NCBI GenBank assembly: GCA_021800445.1
Contig: JAJYYZ010000014.1
Coordinates: 1-43,864 of the forward strand
Direction: 5' to 3'
Source of the DNA: a bacterium
Lineage (GTDB): Bacteria; Thermotogota; Thermotogae; Mesoaciditogales; Mesoaciditogaceae
DNA: 43,864 nucleotides
The position numbers and the translations under genes are program-made. Shown here one piece after another: positions 23,534 through 31,914 of the stretch. The notes beneath the pieces were generated by a model. It had not been told where the DNA came from and ran no database searches. It worked only from the letters and a program-made list of their open reading frames with translations. Numbering within the stretch: position 1 is the first letter of the stretch; each line of letters opens with the position of its first letter.

Positions 23534-24905
23534 TCTTCTTCGCCTCCTTTGTCCAATCCGGTAATGCGCTTTTGAAATCAGGTCCTGCTTTTAATATTTT
23601 ACGCGTAAACACGACAAAAAGCACAAACAGCGCAACATAAGTCGATATAAATGCCACTAAAGTGGTCATAACCTGTCCCGTGGTAAGATTTGAGATACCC
23701 TCCGATGTCTTCATTATACCGTAAATTATCCATGGCTGCCTTCCAACTTCACGTGTTATCCAGCCAAGTTCTGTCGCTATAAATCCAAACGGTAATCCCC
23801 AATACCATATTCTCCAGAACCATTTGTGCCTTGAGGTGTTTTCATATTTCAGATTTCCTTTAAACCAATACCAAAGTGCCCATAGCATCATAAAAACCAT
23901 TATGAAACCAATCAAAACCATCAGTCTAAATGAATAAAACGGTAAAATTATAGGTCCTCTGTCTTGTGCGGGAAAATCTTTAAGACCCTTTACTTGTCCT
24001 GTAAAAGATCCGGTATCGAGAAAACTCATGAGGCCTGGAATTGGTGCGTTTATGACAAACAAGTTTGTTTCGGCTTTTCTATTCGGTATAGCTATAAGAT
24101 GCCATGTCGCTCCTGTGCCGACAGGATTGGTATTCCAGTGTGATTCCATTGCTGCAAGCGTTGCTGGTTGATATTGACCGACTAACTTTCCGGAAAGATC
24201 ACCTAAGTAAACTTGAACTGGCGTTGCAAAGATTGCAATTATTACAGAAATTTTAAAGATCTTTAAGAAGAATTCGGTATTTTGTTTTTTCAACATGTAA
24301 TAGGCGCTTATTCCGGCAACAAAGAAGATGGTTGTCTCTATGCATGCAACCCACATGTGCCAGAATGAGATCGTGGCGAATGGGTTCAAAATTGCTTGCA
24401 AATAATTTATGGAAGAAACGGATCCATTTACGATCTTGACACCGGTTGGCGTTTGCATCCACGAATTCGCATCCATTATCCACCACGCAGAAAGCGAGGC
24501 TCCAAAAGCCACGAGTATAGTCGAAACCAAATGAACGCGTGGAGAGACTCTGTTCCATCCAAAGATGAAGATCGCCAAAAATGCAGATTCAAGCGCAAAA
24601 GCCATCGATCCTTCAAAACCTAAAATGTTTCCGAAAAATCCGCCGACAGCACTTGAAAAACCAGCCCAATTTGTGCCAAACTCGAATTCAAGAACAAGGC
24701 CACTTGCAACACCAATGCCAAAAGTTAAAATGAAGATCTTCGACCAAAACCTTTCATGTCTGTAATAAACTTCGTTTTTTGTCTTCAACCATGCTATTTC
24801 CAATATGACCATCATAAAACTCAAACCAATGCTAAGGAGTGGCCATAACATGTGAAAAGCCGTGGTCACGGCAAATTGAACTCTTGACAAGAAAAGAGGA
24901 TCCAT
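23526..24905 (-). CDS. cydA: Cytochrome bd oxidase subunit I
   Basis: About 459 residues. Haem-ligand regions: VTTAFHMLWPLLSIGLSF (haem b595/d-side His), SFWHMWVACIETT (haem b558 His) and later the quinol-side helices. EFEFGTNWAGFSSAVGGFFG and GREVxx-type REVGRQPWIIYG are CydA signatures. It is shorter than E. coli CydA, which fits a short Q-loop form. ATG 24905 is preferred to GTG 24917 because AAAGGTGGTG sits seven bases before it and MDPLFLSRVQFA is the usual CydA beginning. Transcription probably comes from the extended -10 at 24958-24966 (minus). In a presumably anaerobic lineage its role is likely oxygen detoxification. Confidence 0.94.
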   Translation of the reverse strand: MDPLFLSRVQFAVTTAFHMLWPLLSIGLSFMMVILEIAWLKTKNEVYYRHERFWSKIFILTFGIGVASGLVLEFEFGTNWAGFSSAVGGFFGNILGFEGSMAFALESAFLAIFIFGWNRVSPRVHLVSTILVAFGASLSAWWIMDANSWMQTPTGVKIVNGSVSSINYLQAILNPFATISFWHMWVACIETTIFFVAGISAYYMLKKQNTEFFLKIFKISVIIAIFATPVQVYLGDLSGKLVGQYQPATLAAMESHWNTNPVGTGATWHLIAIPNRKAETNLFVINAPIPGLMSFLDTGSFTGQVKGLKDFPAQDRGPIILPFYSFRLMVLIGFIMVFMMLWALWYWFKGNLKYENTSRHKWFWRIWYWGLPFGFIATELGWITREVGRQPWIIYGIMKTSEGISNLTTGQVMTTLVAFISTYVALFVLFVVFTRKILKAGPDFKSALPDWTKEAKKNA

Positions 24906-24922
24906 CTTATGCACCACCTTTT

Positions 24923-24966
24923 TGGTATAATTTAATTGGAATTGATTTTCATTTTAAATTATAGCA
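24923..24966. promoter_or_regulatory. Face-to-face extended -10 promoters between cydA and the DUF2156 gene
   Basis: Plus strand: TGGTATAAT at 24923-24931. Minus strand: TGCTATAAT at 24966-24958. Both carry the TG of extended -10 elements. They point toward each other, so each transcript would run across the other promoter: the plus start is near 24938 and the minus start near 24951. This could make cydAB and the DUF2156 gene mutually exclusive. Confidence 0.55.
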
Positions 24967-24982
24967 TAGGAGATGAAAAATT

Positions 24983-25876
24983 GTGTATCCGCAATTTCCG
25001 GAGTTCAAAGACATAACCATCGAAGACAGAAAATATTTGAATGAAAGCATCTGGAGTTATCAGCCTGAAAATTCCGAATTGACTTTTACAAACCTGTTTA
25101 TTTGGAAGGATCATTTCAAACTTAAGTGGTCGACGATCAAAAATGTTCCGATATTCATGATAACAAAAGGTGAACCATGCTTTCTTGAACCTGCAGGAAT
25201 TTTAACTCTCGATGATGTGAAAAAAATCGCTTTTTGGCTGAAAGACAATTACGATTCGAAAGTGCTTTTTTCAAGGGTTAGCCGTCAATTTATTTCCCAC
25301 CTCGATGGTAATTTTACGATAAATCCTCAAAGAGAGCATTTCGATTACGTGTACAGGGCCGAAGATTTGATAGAACTTGAAGGAAGAAAATACCATTCGA
25401 AAAGAAATCATTTGTCAAATTTCAACAAGAATTACCATTATGAGTATAAAAACATGACGCCGGATTATGCCAAGACATCCATAGAATTGGCACAAGAATG
25501 GTGCTATGAAAAACGTTGCAAAGACGATATGGATCTGCTTGACGAATTTGAAGCGGCAAAATTAGCCCTTGAGAACTTCGATGATTTAAAAATCGAAGGT
25601 GGTGTGTTGATCATAGATAATAATGTAGAAGCCTTTACACTTGCAGAAAGGCTAAACGAACAGACCGTTGTAATTCATGTGGAAAAAGCCAATAAGATCT
25701 TTGATGGTATTTACGTCGCTATAAATAACCTTTTTTGCAAACATAATCTAAAACCAGGCATGTTTGTGAATAGAGAACAAGATCTTGGCGATGAAGGATT
25801 GAGAAAGGCAAAATTGTCCTATTTTCCGGATCATATGATCGAAAAATTTTCTGTCTCGGCGATTATAACAAACTGA
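24983..25876 (+). CDS. DUF2156 / phosphatidylglycerol lysyltransferase-C-domain protein
   Basis: A 297-residue cytoplasmic protein of the DUF2156 (LPG_synthase_C) family, a tandem GNAT-like fold. FPEFKDITIEDRKYLNESIW, SELTFTNLFIWKDHFKLKW, DYVYRAEDLIELEGRKYHSK (followed by RNHLSNF) and REQDLGDEGLRKAKLSYFP are the recognisable blocks. Members without the membrane flippase half are of uncertain function; aminoacyl or acyl transfer to a small molecule or lipid is assumed. GTG 24983 has AGGAGAT eight bases upstream. It is monocistronic, ended at 25968-26000. Confidence 0.85.
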   Translation: MYPQFPEFKDITIEDRKYLNESIWSYQPENSELTFTNLFIWKDHFKLKWSTIKNVPIFMITKGEPCFLEPAGILTLDDVKKIAFWLKDNYDSKVLFSRVSRQFISHLDGNFTINPQREHFDYVYRAEDLIELEGRKYHSKRNHLSNFNKNYHYEYKNMTPDYAKTSIELAQEWCYEKRCKDDMDLLDEFEAAKLALENFDDLKIEGGVLIIDNNVEAFTLAERLNEQTVVIHVEKANKIFDGIYVAINNLFCKHNLKPGMFVNREQDLGDEGLRKAKLSYFPDHMIEKFSVSAIITN

Positions 25877-25967
25877 TTTTAAATTAAAAACGGCAAGAAA
25901 TCAACGATGAAGATTTTGAGTTAACTTTGTTTTTACCAAATAAATTCTGAAAATATATTCGACAAAC

Positions 25968-26000
25968 CGCCTCACATCTTTGAATATGGGGCGATTTTTT
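25968..26000 (+). terminator. Terminator after the DUF2156 gene
   Basis: CGCCTCA (25968-25974) pairs with TGGGGCG (25987-25993), including one T-G wobble, followed by ATTTTTT. It lies about 90 bases after the stop codon at 25876. Confidence 0.7.
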
Positions 26001-26049
26001 GTCAGTCTGTCCAGTCAATCTACCTAAAATATCTGAAGATATCGACAAG

Positions 26050-26058
26050 TGGTATAAT
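26050..26058 (+). promoter_or_regulatory. Extended -10 promoter giving a leaderless or near-leaderless mRNA
   Basis: TGGTATAAT at 26050-26058 places the transcription start at about 26065, right at ATG 26066. No Shine-Dalgarno sequence precedes that ATG, so translation would be leaderless, or would use the in-frame GTG at 26087. Confidence 0.6.
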
Positions 26059-26065
26059 TAATCAA

Positions 26066-26737
26066 ATGTACATTTTGGATGGTTGCGTGAAAATCATAAA
26101 ATCAAGAAGAAAAACGCTCTCTCTTCAGATAACGGAAGATGCGAACCTGATTGTCAGAGCGCCAAATTCCATGAGCCGAAAAATCATATACCAAATGATC
26201 ATAAAACACAAAGGCTGGATTGAAAAAAAGCAAAAAGAGATGATCGGAAGATCACAATTAAAAGATGAAGTCACAAACAAAAAAATGTTTTTATACCTTG
26301 GAAATCATTACAAATTGCAGATCGTTAAAGATCAAAAGATCCCCATGATTTTTGATAAGGGATTTTTCCTTTCTGAAAGTCACTTGAACGATGAAAGGGA
26401 AATTCTGTTGAAATGGTATAAAGTCAAATCTTACGGAATAATTTCTGAGCGTGTTGACATATATGCTACAAAATATGGTTTTAAATATCGAAAAATTAAG
26501 ATCACGAACGCGCAAAAAAGATGGGGATCTTGCTCATCAAATGGGAATTTGAACTTTTCATGGCGGATCATCATGGCTCCAATGGAAGTCATAGATTACG
26601 TTGTAATTCATGAACTTGTACACCTTGTGGAAAGAAACCATTCAAGATCGTTTTGGGAAAAAGTAAAATCACTTTACCCTCAATACGCAAAATACAACGA
26701 ATGGTTGAAAGAAAACGGGTATCTTCTGAATTTGTGA
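26066..26737 (+). CDS. YgjP/M48-like zinc metallopeptidase (DUF45)
   Basis: A 223-residue protein of the YgjP family. IKSRRKTLSLQITEDANLIV and VRAP is the typical start; KRWGSCSSNGNLNFSWRI, VIDYVVIHELVHLVERNHS and FWEKVKSLYPQY carry the HExxH-like zinc site (HELVH) and the third ligand His in RNHS. These soluble putative proteases are common near restriction genes but also stand alone, as here. The first seven residues upstream of the conserved core depend on the leaderless ATG; GTG 26087 would be the alternative. Its TGA stop coincides with the left end of repeat element C. Confidence 0.85.
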   Translation: MYILDGCVKIIKSRRKTLSLQITEDANLIVRAPNSMSRKIIYQMIIKHKGWIEKKQKEMIGRSQLKDEVTNKKMFLYLGNHYKLQIVKDQKIPMIFDKGFFLSESHLNDEREILLKWYKVKSYGIISERVDIYATKYGFKYRKIKITNAQKRWGSCSSNGNLNFSWRIIMAPMEVIDYVVIHELVHLVERNHSRSFWEKVKSLYPQYAKYNEWLKENGYLLNL

Positions 26738-26896
26738 GATATACTGAATCATTTTTAAAAGCCGAAATATTTCACACTAAGACGAGCGTAGGGCAGGTTG
26801 CCCATGAGGAAGCCTTCGCAGCGCAGCGAGGACAGATTCCGAAGGGACACCTGCCGGAGCAAAGATTCGAATTTTGAAGTAGGTTTACTATAAGTT
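26735..26896 (+). repeat. Interspersed inverted-repeat element, copy C
   Basis: Left end TGAGATATACTGAATC plus TTTTTAAAAGCCGAA; right end GATTCGAATTTTGAAGTAGG then TTTACTATA, roughly the inverse of the left. Inside, GGCAGGT pairs with ACCTGCC and a second stem CCTTCG/CGAAGG nests within. It fills the whole gap between the YgjP gene and the next gene, and its first three bases are the TGA stop of YgjP. Copies A, B and D share ends and layout. Confidence 0.75.
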
Positions 26897-26914
26897 CTGA
26901 AAGAGGTGACTGTT

Positions 26915-28945
26915 TTGAAAAAATATCTTTTTGTTTTTTTGATGTTTGTTTTACCTGCAATTATTTTTGGTGCGAATATAACTTCAAGCAAAATAACTTT
27001 ACAATCTGCAATAAACATAGCAAGAACATATTTTGACGTTCCGGCAAGTTTCACAAATTTTTCTTTCAATTACAACACTTACGACGATCACCAAAACTGG
27101 AATTTGACGTGGTCGTCTCCGCAGATAAACAATCAATCAAATGGAAGTTTGAACATCACGATTAATGCGTCAAATGGTAACGTTGAAAGCATGAATTACT
27201 GGAATCAATCTAAAAATCAGCCCAAATATGTCTTTCCGAAAATTTCAAGAGATAAGGCAAGAAAGATAGCCGAAACGTTTTTGAATAAAATAGATTCGAA
27301 TAAAATCGACCAGTTAATTCATATAAACAACACAGATCAATTAGTTCCTTTAACCCTTCCTCAATCGTACGTCTTTGAGTGGGAAAGGATTGTCAACGGC
27401 ATACCATTCTCAAATGATGACATTCAGATATCTGTCGACGCCCAAAGCGGTAGGATAATTGGCTATCAAATGAACTGGACCAATCCAAAATTCCCTAACC
27501 CTTCCGATATTCTTACGCCTAAACAGGCAAAATCTGCGTTCTTATCAGATGATCTGTTGATGCTTGAGTATTATCCATTGCAATCTACAACTCAATCGAC
27601 TGCAATTCTTGTGTATACTTTATCCCAAAACAACGGTGCCATAGATGCCATAACGGGTAAACCGCTTAAACTTCAAAACGACCAATGGCTGAACGAGGGC
27701 TATTTTTCGAATGTTGTCAACAGTGAGGGCAAAGCACCTTTCAAAGAGAATAATCAAGCACAATTAGCAGAAACCTACAAATTCATAGATGGGAAAACGG
27801 CAGTGGACGATTTGAAAAAGATCGTCGAAATTCCATCTAATCTCGAATTGACAAGCGCAAATCTTGCTTACAATCCAAATGACGGGAGAATTGTCTGGAA
27901 TCTTTATTGGTGGAATCAAAATGAGGCAAAGGCAACTATAACTGGTACCGTGACGTCCATATTTGCAGGTATAGACGCTGTAAACGGATCTATCGATCAT
28001 CTCTACGTCAATTACCAAAATCCCAGTCCAAAGGCTACTCTCTTAAACAAAAACGAGGCACAAAAGATAGCGCGGTTATTTCTTAAAAAGGCGCAACCAA
28101 CCTATTTTACGCAGAGCAAATGGAATCCGCAGGCCGGATACAAACCACAAGGCGCATACAATTTTGTCTACGATAGAATTGTTAATGGTATACCTTTCCC
28201 GGCAAACAGTATGGAAATAACGGTAAGCAACTTCGGAATGGTGACAAGTTACAGTTCAAATTGGTCGAATGTGTCTTTTGAAAGTACAGATGGAATTATA
28301 CCTTTAAGCACGGCAAAAGAGATCTTTTTAAATTACAGACCTTTAGCCCTCAATTACGTAAGGATAAACAATCAAAACAATTCGACATCAACGATAAGAC
28401 TCGTTTATTTACCTGAAATAAGAAATCCTATCGTATCCAATCTTTTGAACGCCAAAACCGGAGAACCTCTTAACTGGAATGGAATGTCTATCGATCAAAA
28501 TGCCATGGCTTATCATTTCAACGATTTAAATTTAACCGAATACGCAACTTATATATCTTATCTTGGCCAAGCCGGATTGTTTGGAGAATATGGAAACCTC
28601 TTTATGCCTTCCGGAAAGATAACGGTGGAGAATTTCATAAAGAATCTGCTTGCCCTAAAAAATGGCGCAGTTTACATTAACTCACTTTCACCAAAGCAAA
28701 TAATGGATACAGCGGTATATGATGATCTTGTACCATCGACGATAAATCCGAAAAAGTTCCTCGATGAAGAAACACTTTCCGAGATAATGGTGAGATTTTT
28801 GGGACTTAAAATTGTCGCAAAAGACTACGGCTATCAAACGCTTGCCAGAAAACTTGGAATAATATCCGGTTCTTCGTCAGACGTAACGCGTCTTGAGGCA
28901 GCGATTTCGATAATAAGAGCCATCAAAATTAACAGTCAAAATTGA
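26915..28945 (+). CDS. Secreted YcdB/YcdC-domain protein with C-terminal SLH-like region
   Basis: About 676 residues. Signal peptide from TTG 26915 (MKKYLFVFLMFVLPAIIFGA). Two or more YcdB/YcdC-like (PepSY-related) repeats follow: SAINIARTYFDVPASF, FEWERIVNGIPFSNDDIQIS, DAQSGRIIGYQMNW, and again FVYDRIVNGIPFPANSMEIT. The C-terminal 150 residues (FGEYGNLFMPSGKITVENFI through DVTRLEAAISIIRA) resemble S-layer-homology modules, which would tie the protein to the cell envelope. PepSY-type domains are thought to inhibit proteases or sense the envelope. TTG is chosen because AGAGGTGA lies six bases upstream; GTG 26906 is inside that site. Bounded by repeats C and A. Confidence 0.78.
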   Translation: MKKYLFVFLMFVLPAIIFGANITSSKITLQSAINIARTYFDVPASFTNFSFNYNTYDDHQNWNLTWSSPQINNQSNGSLNITINASNGNVESMNYWNQSKNQPKYVFPKISRDKARKIAETFLNKIDSNKIDQLIHINNTDQLVPLTLPQSYVFEWERIVNGIPFSNDDIQISVDAQSGRIIGYQMNWTNPKFPNPSDILTPKQAKSAFLSDDLLMLEYYPLQSTTQSTAILVYTLSQNNGAIDAITGKPLKLQNDQWLNEGYFSNVVNSEGKAPFKENNQAQLAETYKFIDGKTAVDDLKKIVEIPSNLELTSANLAYNPNDGRIVWNLYWWNQNEAKATITGTVTSIFAGIDAVNGSIDHLYVNYQNPSPKATLLNKNEAQKIARLFLKKAQPTYFTQSKWNPQAGYKPQGAYNFVYDRIVNGIPFPANSMEITVSNFGMVTSYSSNWSNVSFESTDGIIPLSTAKEIFLNYRPLALNYVRINNQNNSTSTIRLVYLPEIRNPIVSNLLNAKTGEPLNWNGMSIDQNAMAYHFNDLNLTEYATYISYLGQAGLFGEYGNLFMPSGKITVENFIKNLLALKNGAVYINSLSPKQIMDTAVYDDLVPSTINPKKFLDEETLSEIMVRFLGLKIVAKDYGYQTLARKLGIISGSSSDVTRLEAAISIIRAIKINSQN

Positions 28946-29055
28946 GTGCGTATTAAGCCAATTTTAGATTTCGAATCTTGAGATCCGGCAGGTACCTCCT
29001 GCCCTCCGCAAGATAAATAGACATTCGATTTTTGAAATAGGTTTGGTATATATAC
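28943..29055 (-). repeat. Interspersed inverted-repeat element, copy A
   Basis: This shortest copy starts at the TGA stop of the YcdB gene and ends near GGTTTGGTATATA. GGCAGG-TACCT-CCTGCC is its central hairpin. AAGATAAATAGACATTCG is shared exactly with copy B, and TTCGATTTTTGAAAT exactly with fragment E. Confidence 0.75.
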
Positions 29056-29109
29056 TGCTGGTCGACGTTTTATGAAAATAGTGAAGAAAGAGGGCAAGGG
29101 GATGGTAGC

Positions 29110-30309
29110 ATGGCGAAATTGAATTACAAACAAACTTTTTTGCTGGGCCTTGGCTTTATGGTCGTATCGATGGTATGGGCAGGATACAACGCCTACATGC
29201 CTATCTTTTTGGGTAGATATACGAATAGTAACACTCTCATTGGCTTTGTCATGGTATGGGACAACATAGCAAATATAATCCTGCTTCCGATAATTGGAGC
29301 CGTAAGCGATAACACGCGCACCAAAATAGGCCGGCGTATGCCTTACATCATCATAGGAATGCCACTTGCCGGTATTGCTTATGCGCTTTTGCCGCTTCAA
29401 AAAAGTTTTCTTACGCTCATAGCGATTGATCTTGTTTTTAACATAGTCATAGCAACTTACAGAACGCCGGTTGTGGCCCTTATGCCCGATATAACATTAG
29501 AAGAGCATAGAAGCAAAGCGAACGGTGTCATAAATTTCATGGGAGGACTCGGTTCTCTTATCATGTTTTTCATAGGATCGCAACTTTACAAGGCAAACAA
29601 CGCTTATCCTTTTTTTCTCGTTGCCATTCTTTCTTTGATAGTTCCAGTTATTTTATTTTTGGGAATAAAAGAACCAAAAATGTACGATCTTAAAAAAACA
29701 CAAAAGCAGAACATATTCAGGGCTCTCTTTTTTGTAATAAAAGATAAGAACAAGACGCCGCTTTTAACACTTTTGTCTATTTTTACACTGATTGCAGGCT
29801 TCAGTTCGATAGAAACATTTTTCACAAGGTATGCCGAAATAGCGCTTAAGATAAATCCAAGTGTTTCTTCTTTCTCTCTTGGCTTTTACTCAATAGCCTT
29901 CATTGCTTTTGCACTTCCGGCTGGCTTTATAGCGACAAAGATAGGTAAAAAATATGCCATGATGATAGGTGCGCTTGGAAGTGTTCCGGTTTTACTTATC
30001 TTCGCAACAGTTACAAATTTTCACGTCTTTCAAATACTTCTTCCTATCGCCGGCGCCTTAAATGCGATGTTTACGATAAACTCGTATCCTTTAATTGTAA
30101 GCTACACATCGTCCGAAAAAACTGGCACTTACACGGGGTTGTATTATCTCTTTTCATCTCTTGCGGCCATAATTGCTCCTCCCGTCTTCGGTTCCCTGAT
30201 GGATTTTGTGAGTTTTAACATGCTTTTTGTCGCAGGGGCAGTCAGTATGTTTATATCATTTGTCTTTTTGATCTTCGTGAAATCTCAAGAAAAAATCAGA
30301 TCACACTGA
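29110..30309 (+). CDS. MFS sugar transporter (SLC45/GPH-like)
   Basis: A 399-residue, twelve-helix major facilitator. SDNTRTKIGRRMPYIIIGMP is the loop 2-3 motif typical of SLC45-like sucrose/maltoside:proton symporters, and VVALMPDITLEEHRSKANGV with INFMGGLG follows the same subfamily. It probably takes up a disaccharide or hexose. ATG 29110 is preceded by AGGGCAAGGGGATGG. It stands alone between repeats A and B; its TGA stop is the left end of repeat B. The substrate is not determinable from sequence. Confidence 0.88.
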   Translation: MAKLNYKQTFLLGLGFMVVSMVWAGYNAYMPIFLGRYTNSNTLIGFVMVWDNIANIILLPIIGAVSDNTRTKIGRRMPYIIIGMPLAGIAYALLPLQKSFLTLIAIDLVFNIVIATYRTPVVALMPDITLEEHRSKANGVINFMGGLGSLIMFFIGSQLYKANNAYPFFLVAILSLIVPVILFLGIKEPKMYDLKKTQKQNIFRALFFVIKDKNKTPLLTLLSIFTLIAGFSSIETFFTRYAEIALKINPSVSSFSLGFYSIAFIAFALPAGFIATKIGKKYAMMIGALGSVPVLLIFATVTNFHVFQILLPIAGALNAMFTINSYPLIVSYTSSEKTGTYTGLYYLFSSLAAIIAPPVFGSLMDFVSFNMLFVAGAVSMFISFVFLIFVKSQEKIRSH

Positions 30310-30459
30310 GATATGTACTAAAATCTTTTAAAAGTGAAGTACAAGATTCTCTAAATTACAATTAAGCACACAACAATAGCACCTCTTGCGCAAAATGTTC
30401 AAGCGGCGGTTTTAAGATAAATAGACATTCGGCTTTTGAAGTCGATTCGGTATATCTCA
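30307..30459. repeat. Interspersed inverted-repeat element, copy B
   Basis: This copy exactly fills the gap between two convergent genes. Left TGAGATATGTACTAAAATCT, right (minus strand) TGAGATATACCGAATCG then CTTCAAAAGCCGAATG. The two ends are imperfect inverted repeats of about 33 bases, and each end's TGA is the stop codon of its neighbour (MFS on the left, guaB on the right). The middle contains CAATAGCACC...GCGC, resembling the tnpB 3' end at 43.73 kb. Confidence 0.75.
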
Positions 30460-31908
30460 TCTTCTCGATTCATAATTCGGCGCTTCTTTTGTTATGAAGA
30501 TATCGTGAGGATGAGATTCGTTCATTCCGGATTGGCTTATCTCTATAAATTGCGCTTTTTTGTGAAGTGCCACTATATTATTCGCACCGCAATAACCCAT
30601 TCCGGATCTCAGCCCGCCTATCAATTGGTACAATATCTCAGCCGTTTTGCCTCTGTAAGGCACCATACCTTCTATGCCTTCCGGAACAAGTTTGTCAACT
30701 GTATAATTCTCCTGGGCATATCTGTCTCCGCTTCCAAGTTTCATCGCTCCCATACTGCCCATTCCACGATAAGTTTTAAATTTTCTTCCTTCGTATATTA
30801 TGGTTTCACCCGGAGTTTCATCTGTCCCAGCAAGCAAATTACCTATCATGACCGTATACGCTCCTGCCGCTATTGCTTTTACAATGTCACCTGAATATCT
30901 TATTCCACCGTCCGCTATCACAGGAATAGCATACTTCGAGGATTCTTCGGAACAATCCATCACGGCCGTTATCTGCGGTATGCCGATTCCTGACACTATT
31001 CTCGTCGTACAAATCGATCCTGGTCCTATTCCCACCTTGATGCCATCTGCGCCGGCATTCGCGAGATCTCTTACGCCTTGAGCGGTTGCGACATTTCCGG
31101 CAATCAATTGCAAATTAGGATACGCAGTCTTTACCTTCACTATGGCATCCACAACTCTTTTAGAATCGCCATGTGCCGTATCCAAGACGATCACATCAAC
31201 GTCAGAATCAACAAGTGCTTTAACTCTTTCGATCGTATCTGTAACCCCAACCGCCGCTCCGACCAAAAGCCTTCCACGAAGATCGCGAGCCGCATTCGGA
31301 TGTTCGTATACAGAACGTATATCTTTTATGGTTATCAATCCCACAAGAGAGCCGTCTTTCTCGATTATCGGAAGTTTTTCGATCTTGTGCGCTTGCAGGA
31401 TCTTTTTGGCATCGTCAAGCGTTACGGGCGGATGTGCAACTACGAGTTTTTCAAACGGCGTCATCATCTCTTTGACTTTCATGCTTCTTTCTTCCTGAAA
31501 TCTTATGTCTCTGTTCGTAAGAATTCCCACGAGTTTATGATTTTCAACAACAGGCAATCCTCCTATTTTGTAAAAACTCATTAATTGTTCGGCGTCTTCG
31601 ACACTTTCGTCCGGTGTTATAGTTACCGGATCTTTTATGACACCGTTTTCTGTTACTTTCACTCTTTTCACTTCCATTGCCTGTTTTGAAATACTCATGT
31701 TTTTATGAATGATTCCGATTCCTCCCTCGCGTGCCATCGTTATAGCCATATCCGATTCCGTAACTGTGTCCATGGCAGCGGAAAGTATCGGGATGTTGAT
31801 CGTCAATTTACGTGTGAGATATGTTTTCACATCAACATCCTTTGGCAACACCTCGCTGTATTGCGGTACAAGCAGAAGATCATCAAACGTGTAAGTTTTT
31901 CTGAACAT
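30457..31908 (-). CDS. guaB: IMP dehydrogenase
   Basis: A 483-residue enzyme converting IMP to XMP with NAD. TFDDLLLVPQYSEVLP start, two CBS domains (about residues 95-205), IVLDTAHGDS, GIKVGIGPGSICTTRIVSG with the catalytic Cys, DGGIRYSGDIVKA for phosphate binding, and YRGMGSMGAM plus EGMVPYRG in the active-site flap. Length is normal. It lies six bases after guaA on the same strand, forming a GMP synthesis operon. Its stop codon overlaps repeat B. Confidence 0.97.
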   Translation of the reverse strand: MFRKTYTFDDLLLVPQYSEVLPKDVDVKTYLTRKLTINIPILSAAMDTVTESDMAITMAREGGIGIIHKNMSISKQAMEVKRVKVTENGVIKDPVTITPDESVEDAEQLMSFYKIGGLPVVENHKLVGILTNRDIRFQEERSMKVKEMMTPFEKLVVAHPPVTLDDAKKILQAHKIEKLPIIEKDGSLVGLITIKDIRSVYEHPNAARDLRGRLLVGAAVGVTDTIERVKALVDSDVDVIVLDTAHGDSKRVVDAIVKVKTAYPNLQLIAGNVATAQGVRDLANAGADGIKVGIGPGSICTTRIVSGIGIPQITAVMDCSEESSKYAIPVIADGGIRYSGDIVKAIAAGAYTVMIGNLLAGTDETPGETIIYEGRKFKTYRGMGSMGAMKLGSGDRYAQENYTVDKLVPEGIEGMVPYRGKTAEILYQLIGGLRSGMGYCGANNIVALHKKAQFIEISQSGMNESHPHDIFITKEAPNYESRR

Positions 31909-31914
31909 GTGAAC

